A DNA stretch of 55,986 nt, taken from positions 1 to 55,986 of the forward strand of contig JAABSM010000016.1 of NCBI GenBank assembly GCA_011390365.1. Reading direction: 5' to 3'. The notes beneath the pieces were generated by a model. That model was not told the DNA's origin. It made no database searches and saw only the letters and a program-made list of their open reading frames with translations. Position numbers and translations under genes: made by a program. The stretch comes from Gammaproteobacteria bacterium (lineage in GTDB: Bacteria > Pseudomonadota > Gammaproteobacteria > Chromatiales > Chromatiaceae). Shown here piece by piece: positions 17,946 to 27,103 of the stretch (positions are counted from its first letter, which is position 1; every line of letters starts with the position of its first letter).

Positions 17946-19375
17946 CTAACGCACAATCTCCACCCGATTCTGCTTGGCGTTGTAGCCGTTGGCGACAATC
18001 AGCTGATACTCCAGCGCCGCCCGCTCGCCGGCATCCACCTCCGCCTCGAACTCAACGGTGCGGTAGTCGTGGGCTTTGGCCTTGAGGTCGCTTTTGAAGG
18101 TAACATCGCCATCGAAGGCGCGGCGGATCTCGACCCGGATCGGTTTGTCGGTGTAGTTGCGGATGCGCTGCTCATACAGGGTATGTTCATCCCAGCCTTC
18201 GACCCGGGCGCGGTGGTCGACCTGGATATGGCCGTCGTCAACCCGCTTGTAGATGTTGGCCTTGTGCATGCGCATCCAGATGTTGTCGCGATAAACCCGC
18301 TTGGGGACCAGCTCGAAGATCACCTCCGGGTTCTCTCCCAGCTCCAGCTCCAGCTCGTCGCCGATGGGGACGTACTTGATCTGTTGCTCGGCCAGATAGA
18401 TCAGCCCGCCGGCATCATCGCGACGCAGGATGCTCACCTTGCCATTGGGAATCGGGGTCTCGCCCAGGTTCGACTCCTTGGCATTGTCGAGCAGATACAG
18501 CCGCGTCAGGCGATCGCCATACTGGGGCTGGCGATAGCGGTAGACCGTCTCCATCGGCGCGGCCTTGGCCTGAAAGCTGCGCAGACGCTTGGACCAGCCA
18601 TCGGGAATGGTCTCCCGGCCCTCGATGGTATAGATGAAGTACTCCCCTAGCCCCTCCTTCGCCACCTCCTTGGGCTGGCTCTGGGCCATGCCGACGCCGT
18701 CCCCGGCGGAGAGCTCCATCATCGCCATGGGCGCTGGCGCCATCGCCTTGCGCGCCGCCCTGTGGCGCAGTTGTCGGAACTCCTCTTCCTTGAGCTCGTT
18801 CACCTGTTGCGGGGCGATGCGCGCCAGCTCGGCGATCTTCTGGACCAGATTGATCTCTCCCACCACCAGGCGCACACTCGCCTGCTGGTACTCCTCACCA
18901 GAGCGGTTATCGATCTTGACGAAGCCATCCAGGTCCAGATTACTTTCCTCCCGATCGGCGATCGCCACATAGTCGGCGCTCCAGTGGATGCCGGAGGTAA
19001 AGTAGCTGATCTCCACCGTCGCGCTCACCGCCTCGTCCGCCGCCACGTTCCAGTAGAGCATTTGCGGCTTGTCGTGGGGGAAGGTGGTATCCAGCACCCG
19101 CAGCTTGCCCTCGGCGTCGCCAAAACTCAGCTCCACCGAGGTGGGATCAATGAGGGTGCCCGACCAGGAGAACTGCAACGGGTTGACCCCCTTGCGAAAA
19201 CCCACGCTGCGCCGCTCTCGCACCAGGGTCAGGTCCTCGGAGTTGTAGATGGTCAGCTCCACCCCCTGGCGTTGGGGTACGGTGGAGAGATCGAGGTTCT
19301 TCGCCAGCCCCGCGATCGGGGCCAGCAGCAGATCAGCAGCGGGATCAGGGAAAAGATCAAACGGTTGGTACGCAT
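17946..19375 (-). CDS. DUF4139-domain secreted protein, apparent frameshift in signal peptide
   Basis: The main frame (to 19262) encodes the DUF4139 body, ending DAGERAALEYQLIVANGYNAKQNRVEIV. The frame has no good start of its own (its first start-like codon is GTG in mid-domain). An ATG at 19375, 5 nt after the upstream gene's stop, begins MRTNRLIFSLIPLLI, a signal peptide, but then runs into the wrong frame. One extra base near 19330 would join it to LLLAPIAGLAKNLDLS and the rest of the protein. So either a sequencing error or a recent one-base deletion separates signal peptide and body. The protein is a paralogue of the upstream gene. A proline/alanine/methionine-rich insert (KAMAPAPMAMMELSAGD) splits the domain. 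Confidence 0.75.
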
Positions 19376-19380
19376 ATCGA

Positions 19381-20565
19381 TCACCACTCGTTCTTCAGGC
19401 GCAGATGGAGCATGGCGACCACCTTCTCGGCCTCGCCATCCGCCGGCCTGGGCCGCAGAGGCTGGTGGAAGACCAGCCTCTCCAGGCCCGAACGTTCATC
19501 ATCCAGGCCCCCCAGGGTATGTTGATCACCCAGCTCCCACTCGATGGCGCGGCCATTCTCCCGTCCCAGATCGCGACGGATCCGCCGTACATCCTCGACG
19601 ATATCCAGCACCACCGAACGCTCCTTGAAATTCTCGATCTCATACTTGACCACCACATCGTAGTGATAGAGATTGCCGTTGATCTGCTTGGCGTCGTTGC
19701 GCTCGATGGTGCGGCGCACCACGATATCCCGCGCCACGCCGAGATAGAGGGCCATCTCGTCATCCTTCGGCGTAAACCGCCCCCAATCCTCGCCCACGAA
19801 GGCGACGCCGCCGTTGCCGTCCTCCATGAAGATGCGCGCCTTTCCGAACGGCAGCGCCGCGCGACCCAGGCCGTGGGCCTGGTCGTTCTTCAGCACATAG
19901 TGCATGGGGATGCGCAGTTTCTTCTCGGCGGCGTCGAGATAGCCGTGCTCGTCCAGATCCGCGGTATAGCGCTTGGTGATGGGGACCTGGCGATACTCCG
20001 CCAGCAGCAGGTCCTTGGTCTCGGCGATGCCCACCTCCCGCTCCAGCGGCTCGCCGAAGCCAACCTTGATGCGGGCATCCTCGAAACGCTCGTTGGCGCG
20101 ATTCTCAAGGCGCAGGTAGTGCCCGAGCTCCAGTCGGCTCTCGTTCACATCGGCGGTGGCGCGATAGTGATAGCTCTTGCCCAGCCCGCCGATCCGATAA
20201 CCGATGCGCACCCGCGCCGGCCCGGCCCGGTCCGCCCACAGATCCCAAACCAGCGCATTCTCCCCGGGGGGATAGCTCACCGACAAAACCCGAGCCTCGA
20301 CCCCGGCGGTGTCATCCACCAAGCGAAAGAGGATCGAAGCGGGATCGATGGAGGTATTGCTCCAGGAGAAATCGACCTGATTCGCCCCCTCCACCAACGG
20401 CACCACCCGTTCCTCCTCCACCAGGGTTGCATCGGCATGGGCCAGCTGGATCTCCACCCGCTCCCGCACCGGCAGCGTGATCAGCTTCACCCTTGCCCAG
20501 CCATCCACGGCGACCAACAACAGGGCGAGAAACAGCCCGAAGGCGGGAAAACCACGGTTTTGCAT
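19381..20565 (-). CDS. DUF4139-domain secreted protein
   Basis: A 394-residue exported protein with a signal peptide (FGLFLALLLVAVDGWA). The DUF4139 body runs from VVPLVEGANQVDFSWSNTSIDP to the C-terminal VVAMLHLRLKNEW, rich in beta strands. The start MQNRGFPAFG is preceded by GAGGAG at good spacing. DUF4139 proteins (MuiA-like) are secreted; the biochemical role is unknown. It is followed after 5 nt by a paralogue whose signal peptide is frameshifted, so the pair is a tandem duplication in one operon. It lies downstream of the FecR/RND/DUF1302 group on the same strand but is separated from it by an inverted repeat. Confidence 0.82.
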   Translation of the reverse strand: MQNRGFPAFGLFLALLLVAVDGWARVKLITLPVRERVEIQLAHADATLVEEERVVPLVEGANQVDFSWSNTSIDPASILFRLVDDTAGVEARVLSVSYPPGENALVWDLWADRAGPARVRIGYRIGGLGKSYHYRATADVNESRLELGHYLRLENRANERFEDARIKVGFGEPLEREVGIAETKDLLLAEYRQVPITKRYTADLDEHGYLDAAEKKLRIPMHYVLKNDQAHGLGRAALPFGKARIFMEDGNGGVAFVGEDWGRFTPKDDEMALYLGVARDIVVRRTIERNDAKQINGNLYHYDVVVKYEIENFKERSVVLDIVEDVRRIRRDLGRENGRAIEWELGDQHTLGGLDDERSGLERLVFHQPLRPRPADGEAEKVVAMLHLRLKNEW

Positions 20566-20702
20566 TCGCATCTCCTCTAGCGGAACATCCCACCCCGGGC
20601 AAAAACGGCGATTACTGGGATGAGAGTGTAGTAACGAACCGACAGGAACACAAGGTTCCAACGCACACGCCTTGCCGGACTAACGGTCATGGCGCGGTTG
20701 TG

Positions 20703-20802
20703 CTAGTGCAGCACCCGCTAAATAAGCAATAACACTATCTATATAAAAATCAATACCCTGTGCCCCACGTTGTTCATGGCCACTTGGCGGGTGCCGCACT
20801 AG
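20703..20802. repeat. Inverted repeat around an AT-rich core, overlapping the FecR stop codon
   Basis: The arms CTAGTGCAGCACCCGC (20703-20718) and GCGGGTGCCGCACTAG (20787-20802) pair at 15 of 16 positions around a 68-bp AT-rich core. The distal arm contains the stop codon of the FecR gene. Just before the first arm is CTAACGGTCATGG (20680-20692), the terminal 13-mer of the 98-bp repeat family. The rest of the 233-base gap to the DUF4139 gene is featureless. Confidence 0.6.
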
Positions 20803-21422
20803 TCCAGGGCGACGGATTGCAGGGCCTTGCGAAGCTTTTCCTCGGGCCATTTTTTGGCGGGAGTGGGAGGAGTGTTGAGGTCGGCGGTTCCAGTGCCGGT
20901 TCCGGCTTGGGTGAGGTGGGTCTCGCCGGCGGGATTGCGCAGGTAGACGCCTTTGCCTTCTATCAGGGCGAGTTCGAGTTTGCCGGCCTGGAAGTAGCCC
21001 ATGCCGGCCCAGAAGTCCGTGCCGCGGATGCCGATGGTGGCGACCCGGGTGCGCAGTTCAAATCGGGGATCCGGTTGCTTGCCGAGCGCCCCGCTGACCA
21101 TGCGCAGGGCGCCGCGCAGCAGTTCCATGGCGGCGCCGGGTTGGGGTTGTTCGGGTTGGCGATAGTGCTGGACGAAGAGTTGGGTGTCGCTGCCGAGGTG
21201 GAGCTTGCCGCCGTCGGCCATTCGCAGGATCAGGCGTCCCTTGGGGCCTGTGGTGAGGCGATCTCCTTCGTACACCGGCAGGTTCGAGGCGAGTGGCCGT
21301 TGCGTGCCTTGGGTGTCGGTGGCGATGACCTCGCCACGAACAATCTGGACGATTCCGGCTTGGTTGGCCAGCAGCGGTCCGGAGAGAAAGAGCAATATCA
21401 GCAGCATTGGGCGGGGGTGCAT
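20799..21422 (-). CDS. Secreted FecR-domain protein
   Basis: A 207-residue protein with a signal peptide (PMLLILLFLSGPLLANQ) and a FecR domain (VYEGDRLTTGPKGRLILRM, and RTRVATIGIRGTDF, a FecR hallmark). There is no transmembrane anti-sigma segment, so it is a free periplasmic or surface FecR domain and not a sigma regulator. The longer open frame overlaps the end of the RND exporter gene; the start MHPRPMLLIL, 62 nt after that gene, gives a proper signal peptide. Ribosome binding is weak (GGGAG at about 14 nt). It is the last gene of the exporter group and may act as its accessory periplasmic protein. Confidence 0.8.
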   Translation of the reverse strand: MHPRPMLLILLFLSGPLLANQAGIVQIVRGEVIATDTQGTQRPLASNLPVYEGDRLTTGPKGRLILRMADGGKLHLGSDTQLFVQHYRQPEQPQPGAAMELLRGALRMVSGALGKQPDPRFELRTRVATIGIRGTDFWAGMGYFQAGKLELALIEGKGVYLRNPAGETHLTQAGTGTGTADLNTPPTPAKKWPEEKLRKALQSVALD

Positions 21423-21484
21423 GGGGGTGTCGGCGCTCCCTTGTTGGTGTTGTTCGCGTTCCCCGGGCGACCGGGCGTGTCGGG

Positions 21485-24262
21485 CTACTTGCCGTCGCCG
21501 AAGACGTATTTGGGCTTGAGCCACTTGACCAGCAGTGGCAGCAGCATCAACGCGGTGATGACGTCTATCAGCAGGGCTTCGCCGATGTACATGCCCAGCC
21601 CCCAGGTGTTGGCGAGGTCGGTGCCGACGAGGGGGACGAAGCTGCCGAGCAGGACGACGATGGAGACGATGACGGCGGAACCGGTGCTGTCCATGGTGTT
21701 GCGCAGGGATTCAAGCCAGTTGTTGCCGGTAGCGGCCATCTCTTCCTTGAGGCGGGAGATCATGTAGATGCCGTAGTCGACGCCGAGGCCCATGGCGATG
21801 CTGAGGGTGACGAGGATGTGGAAGGCGAGGTTGCCGGACCAGTTGCCGACCGAGGTGAAGTAGCCGCCCAGGCCGTACTGGGAGAAAAGCGTGATCAGCA
21901 GGGTCAGCAGCAGGATTGCCGATACCATCACCGAGCGGAAGATGAGCGCGGCGATGATGAAGATGGCAAGCGCGGTCTGGAGCGGGCTCAGCAGCCAGTT
22001 CTCCATCGCGACCTCGCGGGTCGCCTCGGTGGCGCCAAGGAAGCCGCCCAGGCCGGGGCGGACGTAGTCCGGGCCGTCCTCGGCCATGGGACCGGTGTCA
22101 CAGGAAGTATCACCGCAGCGCAGACCGAAGTTGACCTTGCTGAAACCGGGATCGTTCTTGTGATCTTCGATGTATTGCTGGATGTCCATGGTGACCTGAT
22201 GGGTCTCGGCGGGGTGCATGGTATTGACGAATCCCATGATCACGCCTTCATTCCAGTCGGAGGAGACGAAGGAGTCCATGTCGCCCTCGCTGGTCATGGT
22301 CTCCAGCAGGCCGTTGTAGAGCTGCACCATCTCGTCCGGGTTGCGATCGTCATCGGGGTCGATGGCGGTGAGGTACTCCCGGGAGGGGATGGCCAGATCG
22401 GCGAGGTCCGGCTGGGTGCCGGGTTCGGCGGCGAGCAGCATATTGACGAGTCGCACATACTGCGCGTAAGAGCCGGTATAGCCGATAAAGGGGTGCTCGC
22501 GCATCCAGATCTCCATCTTCTCGATGTCCGCCAGCACCTCGGCATCATTAAAGACGCCTTGGGCGCCGCAGGGGTCGGCATCCCAGCAGCCCATCTCCTT
22601 GGCGAAGACCTCGCACTGGGCAAGACGCTCGGCGCGGTCCTCGATGTCCCAGATCTCTTCCGGGAAGAACTGGTCCTTACAGGCCGGGGTAGCTGGCTCC
22701 TTGCCGCGGATGGGGATGGTGACCGAGATCACGCCGGGCATGATCTCGTTGAGCTTGAGCAGGTGCTGAATGGTGAGGGAGTCCTTCTTGAAGGCGGCGC
22801 TGGCGTAGTCAATACCCTTCTCGACGCCGGGCATGAAATCCCCCTCCTGCTCCAGCTTGACCTGATGCTCGGGGATGCCCTTCCAGTTGAACAGGTTGGT
22901 GTAATGGGTGGAGACGGCCAGGATCAGAAAGACGATGCCGATGGGGATCCACTTGCCGGGACCGGCGAGCATGGCGGTCATCATGCCGCCAAAGCGCTTC
23001 TCCCAGTTGTGGCCGTCGTGGGCCTGGGCATCCTTGTTCGGGAACAGCGACATCAACAGCGGGATCAGTGTCGTGGTGGTGGCCAGCAAGGTGAGCATGC
23101 CGAACATGCCGAAGTAGGCATAGGCCTTGTAGAAGGAGATGTCCACCGTGGCGAGGGTGGCGAAGCCCACCATGTCGGTAATGATGGAGAGGGTCGCCGG
23201 GACGATGGTATAGGCGATGGCGGCCCTGCCCGCCGCTTCGCCATCACCGCTCTTGGCCTCCTCCTGCATGTAACGCCGCGTCACCTGCACCGAGTGGCCG
23301 ATGCCAATGGCGAGCAGCAGCATGGGCGTAAGCACCATCATGGTGGTGAGCTTGAAGGCGGAGAAGCCCATCAGGCCCAGGGTCATGGCGATGGTGGCGC
23401 CGACGCCAAGCAACGGAAACAGGGCGCCGCGCCAGTTGCGGAACTCCATCCACAACACGGCGATGACGATGGCGATGGAGATGACGAACAACCACCACTT
23501 GTTGGCCAGGTCGGCGAGCATCCAGGCGAGGAAGTAGGGTTCGCCGGCGACGTACATGTCGAAGCGGTCATCCTCGGCGTATTCGTCCATGATACCGCGC
23601 ACTTCGCGCACCCAGGGCAGGTAGATCTCCTTCACCCCGTCATCGTAGTCGGCGATGATATAGGCGGCGGTGGCGACGCACTCTTCCTTGGAATAATCCT
23701 CGTAGGCGCAGAGGTTGCCGTCCTTGTCCTCCATGGAGACCAGCATCGGCCCCATCACCGGATTGCTCTTGATCCCCTCCTTGAGGAAGGCGAGTTGCTC
23801 CTTGGCGGTTTCAGGGTCGTCGCTGATCCCTTCGGTGGGGATCAGTCGCTTGAAGACCAGACCATACTCGTCGGCCCCCATGTACTTGATCTTCTGCGCG
23901 GCGATGTCGATGAAATTGGCCGAGCGGGCATTGGGCAGATCCACCAGGCGGTTGTGGATCTCCTGCACCTTGTTGATGAACCAGGGCTGGTAGATGTCGC
24001 CGTCCTTCACCTTGAGGGTGAAGACCATCAGGTTACCCATGCCGAAGTTGTGTTCGCTGTAGAGGTTGGTGGCGACGTAGCGATTGCTCGGCGGCAGCAG
24101 GGTGTCCGGGTCGTTGCGGATGTCCAGATTCTTGATCTGCAACGCGCCGGCGACAGTGGCGATCAACAACACCAGGATCACCGCGATCCGGTGGCGCATG
24201 ACAAAATCGGCGTAGCGACTCGCCAGCTTGCCATCTTTCTTCGTTTCGTTACCTTGAGACAT
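21485..24262 (-). CDS. MMPL/RND-family exporter
   Basis: A 925-residue inner-membrane transporter with 12 predicted spans in two halves. Each half begins with one span (MRHRIAVILVLLIATVAGAL; LLSPLQTALAIFIIAALIF), then a large periplasmic loop or a five-helix sterol-sensing-like bundle. The loops contain several cysteines (for example CAYEDYSKEECVA and CWDADPCGA) that may form disulfides. The family exports lipids, hopanoids or other hydrophobic molecules by proton antiport. Genes for a DUF1302 outer-membrane protein and a LolA-like protein lie upstream on the same strand, and a FecR protein downstream, which suggests a trans-envelope lipid-like cargo. A 977-codon frame on the opposite strand is its shadow. 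Confidence 0.9.
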   Translation of the reverse strand: MSQGNETKKDGKLASRYADFVMRHRIAVILVLLIATVAGALQIKNLDIRNDPDTLLPPSNRYVATNLYSEHNFGMGNLMVFTLKVKDGDIYQPWFINKVQEIHNRLVDLPNARSANFIDIAAQKIKYMGADEYGLVFKRLIPTEGISDDPETAKEQLAFLKEGIKSNPVMGPMLVSMEDKDGNLCAYEDYSKEECVATAAYIIADYDDGVKEIYLPWVREVRGIMDEYAEDDRFDMYVAGEPYFLAWMLADLANKWWLFVISIAIVIAVLWMEFRNWRGALFPLLGVGATIAMTLGLMGFSAFKLTTMMVLTPMLLLAIGIGHSVQVTRRYMQEEAKSGDGEAAGRAAIAYTIVPATLSIITDMVGFATLATVDISFYKAYAYFGMFGMLTLLATTTTLIPLLMSLFPNKDAQAHDGHNWEKRFGGMMTAMLAGPGKWIPIGIVFLILAVSTHYTNLFNWKGIPEHQVKLEQEGDFMPGVEKGIDYASAAFKKDSLTIQHLLKLNEIMPGVISVTIPIRGKEPATPACKDQFFPEEIWDIEDRAERLAQCEVFAKEMGCWDADPCGAQGVFNDAEVLADIEKMEIWMREHPFIGYTGSYAQYVRLVNMLLAAEPGTQPDLADLAIPSREYLTAIDPDDDRNPDEMVQLYNGLLETMTSEGDMDSFVSSDWNEGVIMGFVNTMHPAETHQVTMDIQQYIEDHKNDPGFSKVNFGLRCGDTSCDTGPMAEDGPDYVRPGLGGFLGATEATREVAMENWLLSPLQTALAIFIIAALIFRSVMVSAILLLTLLITLFSQYGLGGYFTSVGNWSGNLAFHILVTLSIAMGLGVDYGIYMISRLKEEMAATGNNWLESLRNTMDSTGSAVIVSIVVLLGSFVPLVGTDLANTWGLGMYIGEALLIDVITALMLLPLLVKWLKPKYVFGDGK

Positions 24263-24360
24263 AGTGCGACCTTGATTTCACGGATGCGGTGGAAAACGGT
24301 TGCGAAAAGGGGCCAGGCGGCCCAATTCGACGATCATTAGGGCGATTTCCAACAAAGAAT

Positions 24361-24502
24361 ACACCACAGAGAACACAGAGGGCACAGAGTGACAAGGGCG
24401 GGAAAAACGTTAGCGCAATTCGACATATTGAGATTTAAACTAAAAATACCCCTTAACCCGCCTCCCCATACGAGAGTTTCTCTGTGTGCTCTGTGTTCTC
24501 AA
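24361..24502. repeat. CACAGAG-type dispersed repeats in inverted orientation
   Basis: A run of ACCACAGAGNACACAGAGG type (24361-24390) is matched in reverse by CTCTGTGTGCTCTGTGTTCTC (split; 24478-24500). Similar units occur at 45818-45846. They are common intergenic repeats and coding is not expected. Together with the next element they fill the 398-base gap between the DUF1302 and exporter genes. An A/T-rich stretch lies between the arms. Confidence 0.6.
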
Positions 24503-24606
24503 TGGTAGCTTTTATCCTGAAAATCGCCTAGCCAATTGGGGAGAGGTATTCGGCGCGGAGGTTCGTCCGCGCCCAAGTACCCATCCGTGGGGAGCGGGCC
24601 TTTTCC

Positions 24607-24654
24607 ATGCCCTCACCCCAAACCCCTCTCCCGCGGGTAGAGGGGCTTTTCTTC
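24607..24654. repeat. CCCTCACCCC-family hairpin repeat after the DUF1302 gene
   Basis: The unit CCCTCACCCCAAACCCCTCT pairs with AGAGGGG downstream and is followed by CTTTTCTTC on the plus strand. It lies just beyond the DUF1302 stop codon, between that gene and the exporter gene. Whether it attenuates transcription from one to the other cannot be told. Confidence 0.65.
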
Positions 24655-24660
24655 TTCGCG

Positions 24661-26961
24661 TTATTCGAAGATGTACTTGATGCCCAACTGGACGTTGGAG
24701 GACTCTTCGAACTGACCGAACATGGTGTTTTCGTCACCCCAGTACTGGTTGATCTCGAAGGTGCCGATGAGGGTGTCGGAGAAGCTGTACTCCACGTCAA
24801 AACGGTTCCACCAGCCGCCGTTCTCTTCGTACATCAGGATGTTATTCCAGCGATGCTCCTGGGACTCGCCAAAGGGCTTGGAGAGGAACAGCGAGTAGAA
24901 CTCCTTGTTCTCCTCCGCCTTGTTCAAGCCGTTGCTCAGGTGCAGGGTGGCCATGTCGGCGGTGTAGCGGGAGCAGTCGAAGGACTGTCCCTGGCCTTCC
25001 TCGTAACCGGTCCAGCAGGTACGCTTTTCATCGACGAAGTCGAGGTTCATGAACTGGATGAACTGGGCGCTGACCATCAGGTTGGTAAAGACGTTGATGT
25101 CGGCGCCGATGACGTACTTGAAGACGTCATGCTCGACGGAGGTCATGGCGTCCGGCAGGTAGCCTATGCCCATCAGGCGTTTGTCGATCACCGGCTGGCG
25201 CTCATCCCTCTTGTAGAGGAACTCGCCGCGCAACACGACGGGGGCGAAGGCGGTGTCCAGGGTGTAGTCGAAGGATGCGCCGATGTTGTGGGAACGCTCC
25301 AGGGTCTCGGTAAAGACCATGTCGATGGCGTTGGGGCTGTGGGTCGCATCGCCCATCGCCGCCAGACCGCCGGTCATGGGGTTGAAGGCGCCGTAGTACT
25401 GACCTTCCTTGTTGAACGCCACGCCCACGGTGCCATCATAATGGTTGGCGACCTCGTTGGGCTTGATCACCTGGGCGAAGGCATCCGAATAGTTGGGGAC
25501 CTGGCCTACCGCGTTGGGACGGCGCAGTTCGTGCTGCAACTTCTCGCCGGTCATCGAATCATAACAGGCCAAGCCAACCGAAGGGTTGGCATCGTAGCCA
25601 TAGAAGTAATTCAGGGAGAAGTTCATGCCGTTATCCATGTAGCCGCGATAGCGCATGCCGAAATTGGGCTCTTCGGAGTCCGGATAGTCGCGCACGTACC
25701 TGGATTGGGCCGCACCATGAAACCCCATCGCCATCAGCTCTTCGGGGCTGGCATCCGGGAACATGTTCATGCCCAGCCACATATTGCCGGAGGAGTTGTT
25801 GAAGGTGACGAAAGAGGCGTTGGGCATGTACTCGAAGGCGGATTTGGGGTTGGCCACATCCCAGGAGACGGTGGTGCTGACATTGCCCGCCATCACGTCC
25901 GGCATGGTCCAGGCATCGCCATTCTCGTTCATCACCTTGGTACGGCTCAAATTGGCATAGGGGTTGGCCGATCCGCTGCCATCAAGACCCTGCTGGGCGA
26001 TGAAGTTGAGCATGGTGAAACCGTTGCTGGTAGCGCTCTGGTCCATGAAGGTCGGCACATTACCCACATGATCGACTCCGCCGCCGACCTGGCCGTTGGG
26101 CGCGAGCACGCCCGTGGACATGTCCCAGGTGCTGCCCGCGAACATCTGTACCGACATGCCGGAAAATGGCACCAGGCCGTCGGTCAGGGTATCGCCGTTG
26201 AAGTCCGCCGCGCCCGCGGGAGTGAACATGTTGCCCACCGCACCTTGGGTGAAGCTGGTGGCGACGCCGGTCAGCCGCGGGATGATGTTATAAAAGCCAT
26301 TGACCTCGCCGGTAATGGTGTCCACCCCCTTCATGATGAAGGCGTGGCCGGTATCGCCGTCGGCGTTGAGACCGGGAATCCGGTTCTCCTTGGCCTGGGC
26401 GACGACCAGCTGTAAGTTGCCGCTGTCCCCCACGTCCCGCTCCATGTTGAGCATCCAGACGGGGACCCGGGATTCCGCCATGGTGTTCTGGGTGAACTCC
26501 CGCCAGTCGGTGGGATTGATGATATCAAGCAGTTTGATGCCGTCGGCGGTACCCCAGACCACTTGCTGTTTGCCCAGGCGTATGTACCAGTCGCCAACGC
26601 TGGTATCCAGGTAGAGTTCGCGCAGCCAGTCGTGCTGGGTGTAGCTCTTGTGACCCTTGTAATCGTTGTTGATTCCCTTGCCGTCGTAAACGAAGTTGAG
26701 GTCGGCATGCCATGAGCTGTCCTCGCCGACCTCCCCGTTGATGAAGAGGCGGGCGGAGTTCTCCACCTTCATTGGCTCCCACTCGTCGGCGCGGGTCCCT
26801 CTGTCGTAGGTGGTTTCCGCCTCGCCGATCAACTGACCGCCGCTGGTGAAAAGGGAGGTTTCGTTCTTGAGGTAACCGTAAACCGAGGCCTCGACCATGG
26901 TTACGCCGGGAAACAACAGGGCGCACAGGATCGATTTTCCCAGGATGGAACGCTTGATCAT
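24661..26961 (-). CDS. DUF1302-family outer-membrane protein
   Basis: A 766-residue exported protein with a signal peptide (ILGKSILCALLFPGVTMVEA). It has the amphipathic beta-strand pattern of a porin-like barrel, beginning SVYGYLKNETSLF and ending NVQLGIKYIFE. The motif LRELYLDTSVGDWYIRLGKQ is typical of DUF1302. Family members are large outer-membrane channels often found beside DUF1329/LolA-like proteins and MMPL exporters in operons handling hydrophobic compounds. AAAGGAG precedes the ATG. The order LolA-like, DUF1302, RND, FecR supports an outer-membrane exit or entry port for a lipid-like cargo. Substrate cannot be deduced. Confidence 0.88.
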   Translation of the reverse strand: MIKRSILGKSILCALLFPGVTMVEASVYGYLKNETSLFTSGGQLIGEAETTYDRGTRADEWEPMKVENSARLFINGEVGEDSSWHADLNFVYDGKGINNDYKGHKSYTQHDWLRELYLDTSVGDWYIRLGKQQVVWGTADGIKLLDIINPTDWREFTQNTMAESRVPVWMLNMERDVGDSGNLQLVVAQAKENRIPGLNADGDTGHAFIMKGVDTITGEVNGFYNIIPRLTGVATSFTQGAVGNMFTPAGAADFNGDTLTDGLVPFSGMSVQMFAGSTWDMSTGVLAPNGQVGGGVDHVGNVPTFMDQSATSNGFTMLNFIAQQGLDGSGSANPYANLSRTKVMNENGDAWTMPDVMAGNVSTTVSWDVANPKSAFEYMPNASFVTFNNSSGNMWLGMNMFPDASPEELMAMGFHGAAQSRYVRDYPDSEEPNFGMRYRGYMDNGMNFSLNYFYGYDANPSVGLACYDSMTGEKLQHELRRPNAVGQVPNYSDAFAQVIKPNEVANHYDGTVGVAFNKEGQYYGAFNPMTGGLAAMGDATHSPNAIDMVFTETLERSHNIGASFDYTLDTAFAPVVLRGEFLYKRDERQPVIDKRLMGIGYLPDAMTSVEHDVFKYVIGADINVFTNLMVSAQFIQFMNLDFVDEKRTCWTGYEEGQGQSFDCSRYTADMATLHLSNGLNKAEENKEFYSLFLSKPFGESQEHRWNNILMYEENGGWWNRFDVEYSFSDTLIGTFEINQYWGDENTMFGQFEESSNVQLGIKYIFE

Positions 26962-27063
26962 CTGGCAGTTCTCCTTTCAAGTAGATTTGGTTGACGCCCG
27001 CTCCAAGTCCAGTAGCGGGGGGCGTTCTTTAATGCTTGATTATTTAGAATCCAGTCATGAAAA

Positions 27064-27086
27064 CCGGGGCCGTTCGATGCGGCCCC
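27064..27086 (-). terminator. Intercistronic GC hairpin
   Basis: The 8-bp stem CGGGGCCG / CGGCCCCG with a 7-nt loop lies between the LolA-like and DUF1302 genes. The T-run is poor, so it more likely stabilises or partly attenuates the transcript than ends it. Confidence 0.5.
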
Positions 27087-27103
27087 GAAGGTCTGACGAG
27101 ATA

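Noticed and set aside
21407-24340. 977-codon open frame on the plus strand
   Set aside because: It is antisense to the MMPL/RND exporter, low in complexity (G, H, D, V rich) and without homology-like motifs; a GC-rich shadow frame.
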